Below are positions 5,077 through 5,162 of a DNA stretch of 5,162 nt, piece after piece; position 1 is the first letter of the stretch, and every line of letters starts with the position of its first letter. The notes beneath the pieces are model-generated. The model was not told the origin of the DNA. It did not search any database and saw nothing but the letters and a program-made list of their open reading frames with translations. Where the stretch lies: contig SKID01000052.1 in the NCBI GenBank assembly GCA_007116605.1, positions 1 through 5,162 on the forward strand. The letters run 5' to 3'. The stretch is from Tissierellia bacterium. GTDB lineage: Bacteria > Bacillota > Clostridia > Tissierellales > Dethiosulfatibacteraceae. A program made the translations under genes and the position numbers.

Positions 5077-5162
5077 GCCAGTCGGACCGTATTTACTATC
5101 CTGTTCCTTTTTATCTTAATGTTATAAAAAAGACTTCACAGAAGATATTATAATGTCGCGAA

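Noticed and set aside
5106..5154. AT-only complementary pair (CTTTTTAT / ATAAAAAAG) and a plus-strand TATAAT near the window end
   Set aside because: The pair has almost no G-C content and an imperfect match, and the -10-like box lacks a -35. The end of the window shows no gene on either strand.
1..5162. An undescribed defence or mobile multi-gene system
   Set aside because: The transcription units are separately promoted and terminated, the products are housekeeping or signalling types, and there are no transposase, integrase, nuclease, toxin-antitoxin or repeat-array signs.

Overview
The window is AT-rich DNA, roughly one third G+C by eye, with strong AGGAGG-type ribosome sites and consensus-like sigma-A promoters. 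The gene types (PocR/GGDEF/HD-GYP signalling protein, DegV protein, XRE regulator paired with a small membrane protein, coiled-coil lipoprotein) fit a low-G+C Gram-positive, most likely a member of the Clostridia. This is a judgement from protein style and composition, not a database match. I see no mobile element, CRISPR array, rRNA or tRNA gene.

Layout. (1) Bases 3-648, minus strand: a two-gene operon in which a small XRE-family helix-turn-helix regulator overlaps by 14 nt a four-helix membrane protein. A near-perfect promoter (TTGACA-N17-TACAAT) and a possible autoregulatory dyad lie upstream at 664-715. (2) Bases 842-2794, minus strand: a 650-residue PocR-PAS-GGDEF-HD-GYP protein predicted both to make and to break cyclic di-GMP, closed by a terminator at 726-768. 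(3) Bases 2795-3104: a divergent control region holding a minus-strand promoter overlapped by a perfect 8-5-8 inverted repeat, at least one good plus-strand promoter, and a long-range dyad in the DegV leader. (4) Bases 3105-4079, plus strand: a DegV/FakB-type fatty-acid-binding protein with an unusually long C-terminus, followed by a very strong terminator with a perfect 16-bp stem at 4187-4239. (5) Bases 4248-5015, minus strand: a lipoprotein with a heptad-repeat stalk and a conserved-looking but uncharacterised C-terminal domain. Its promoter contains another perfect inverted repeat (7-5-7).

The four transcription units have their own promoters or terminators and do not look like one pathway. 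The links are thematic: sensing and signalling (PocR/c-di-GMP), lipid supply (DegV) and envelope (lipoprotein, membrane protein). I found no convincing undescribed multi-gene system. The parts most worth a second look are the start codon of the XRE gene, the promoter-embedded dyads, the C-terminal extension of the DegV protein, the predicted loss of feedback control in the GGDEF domain, and the lipoprotein's C-terminal domain.
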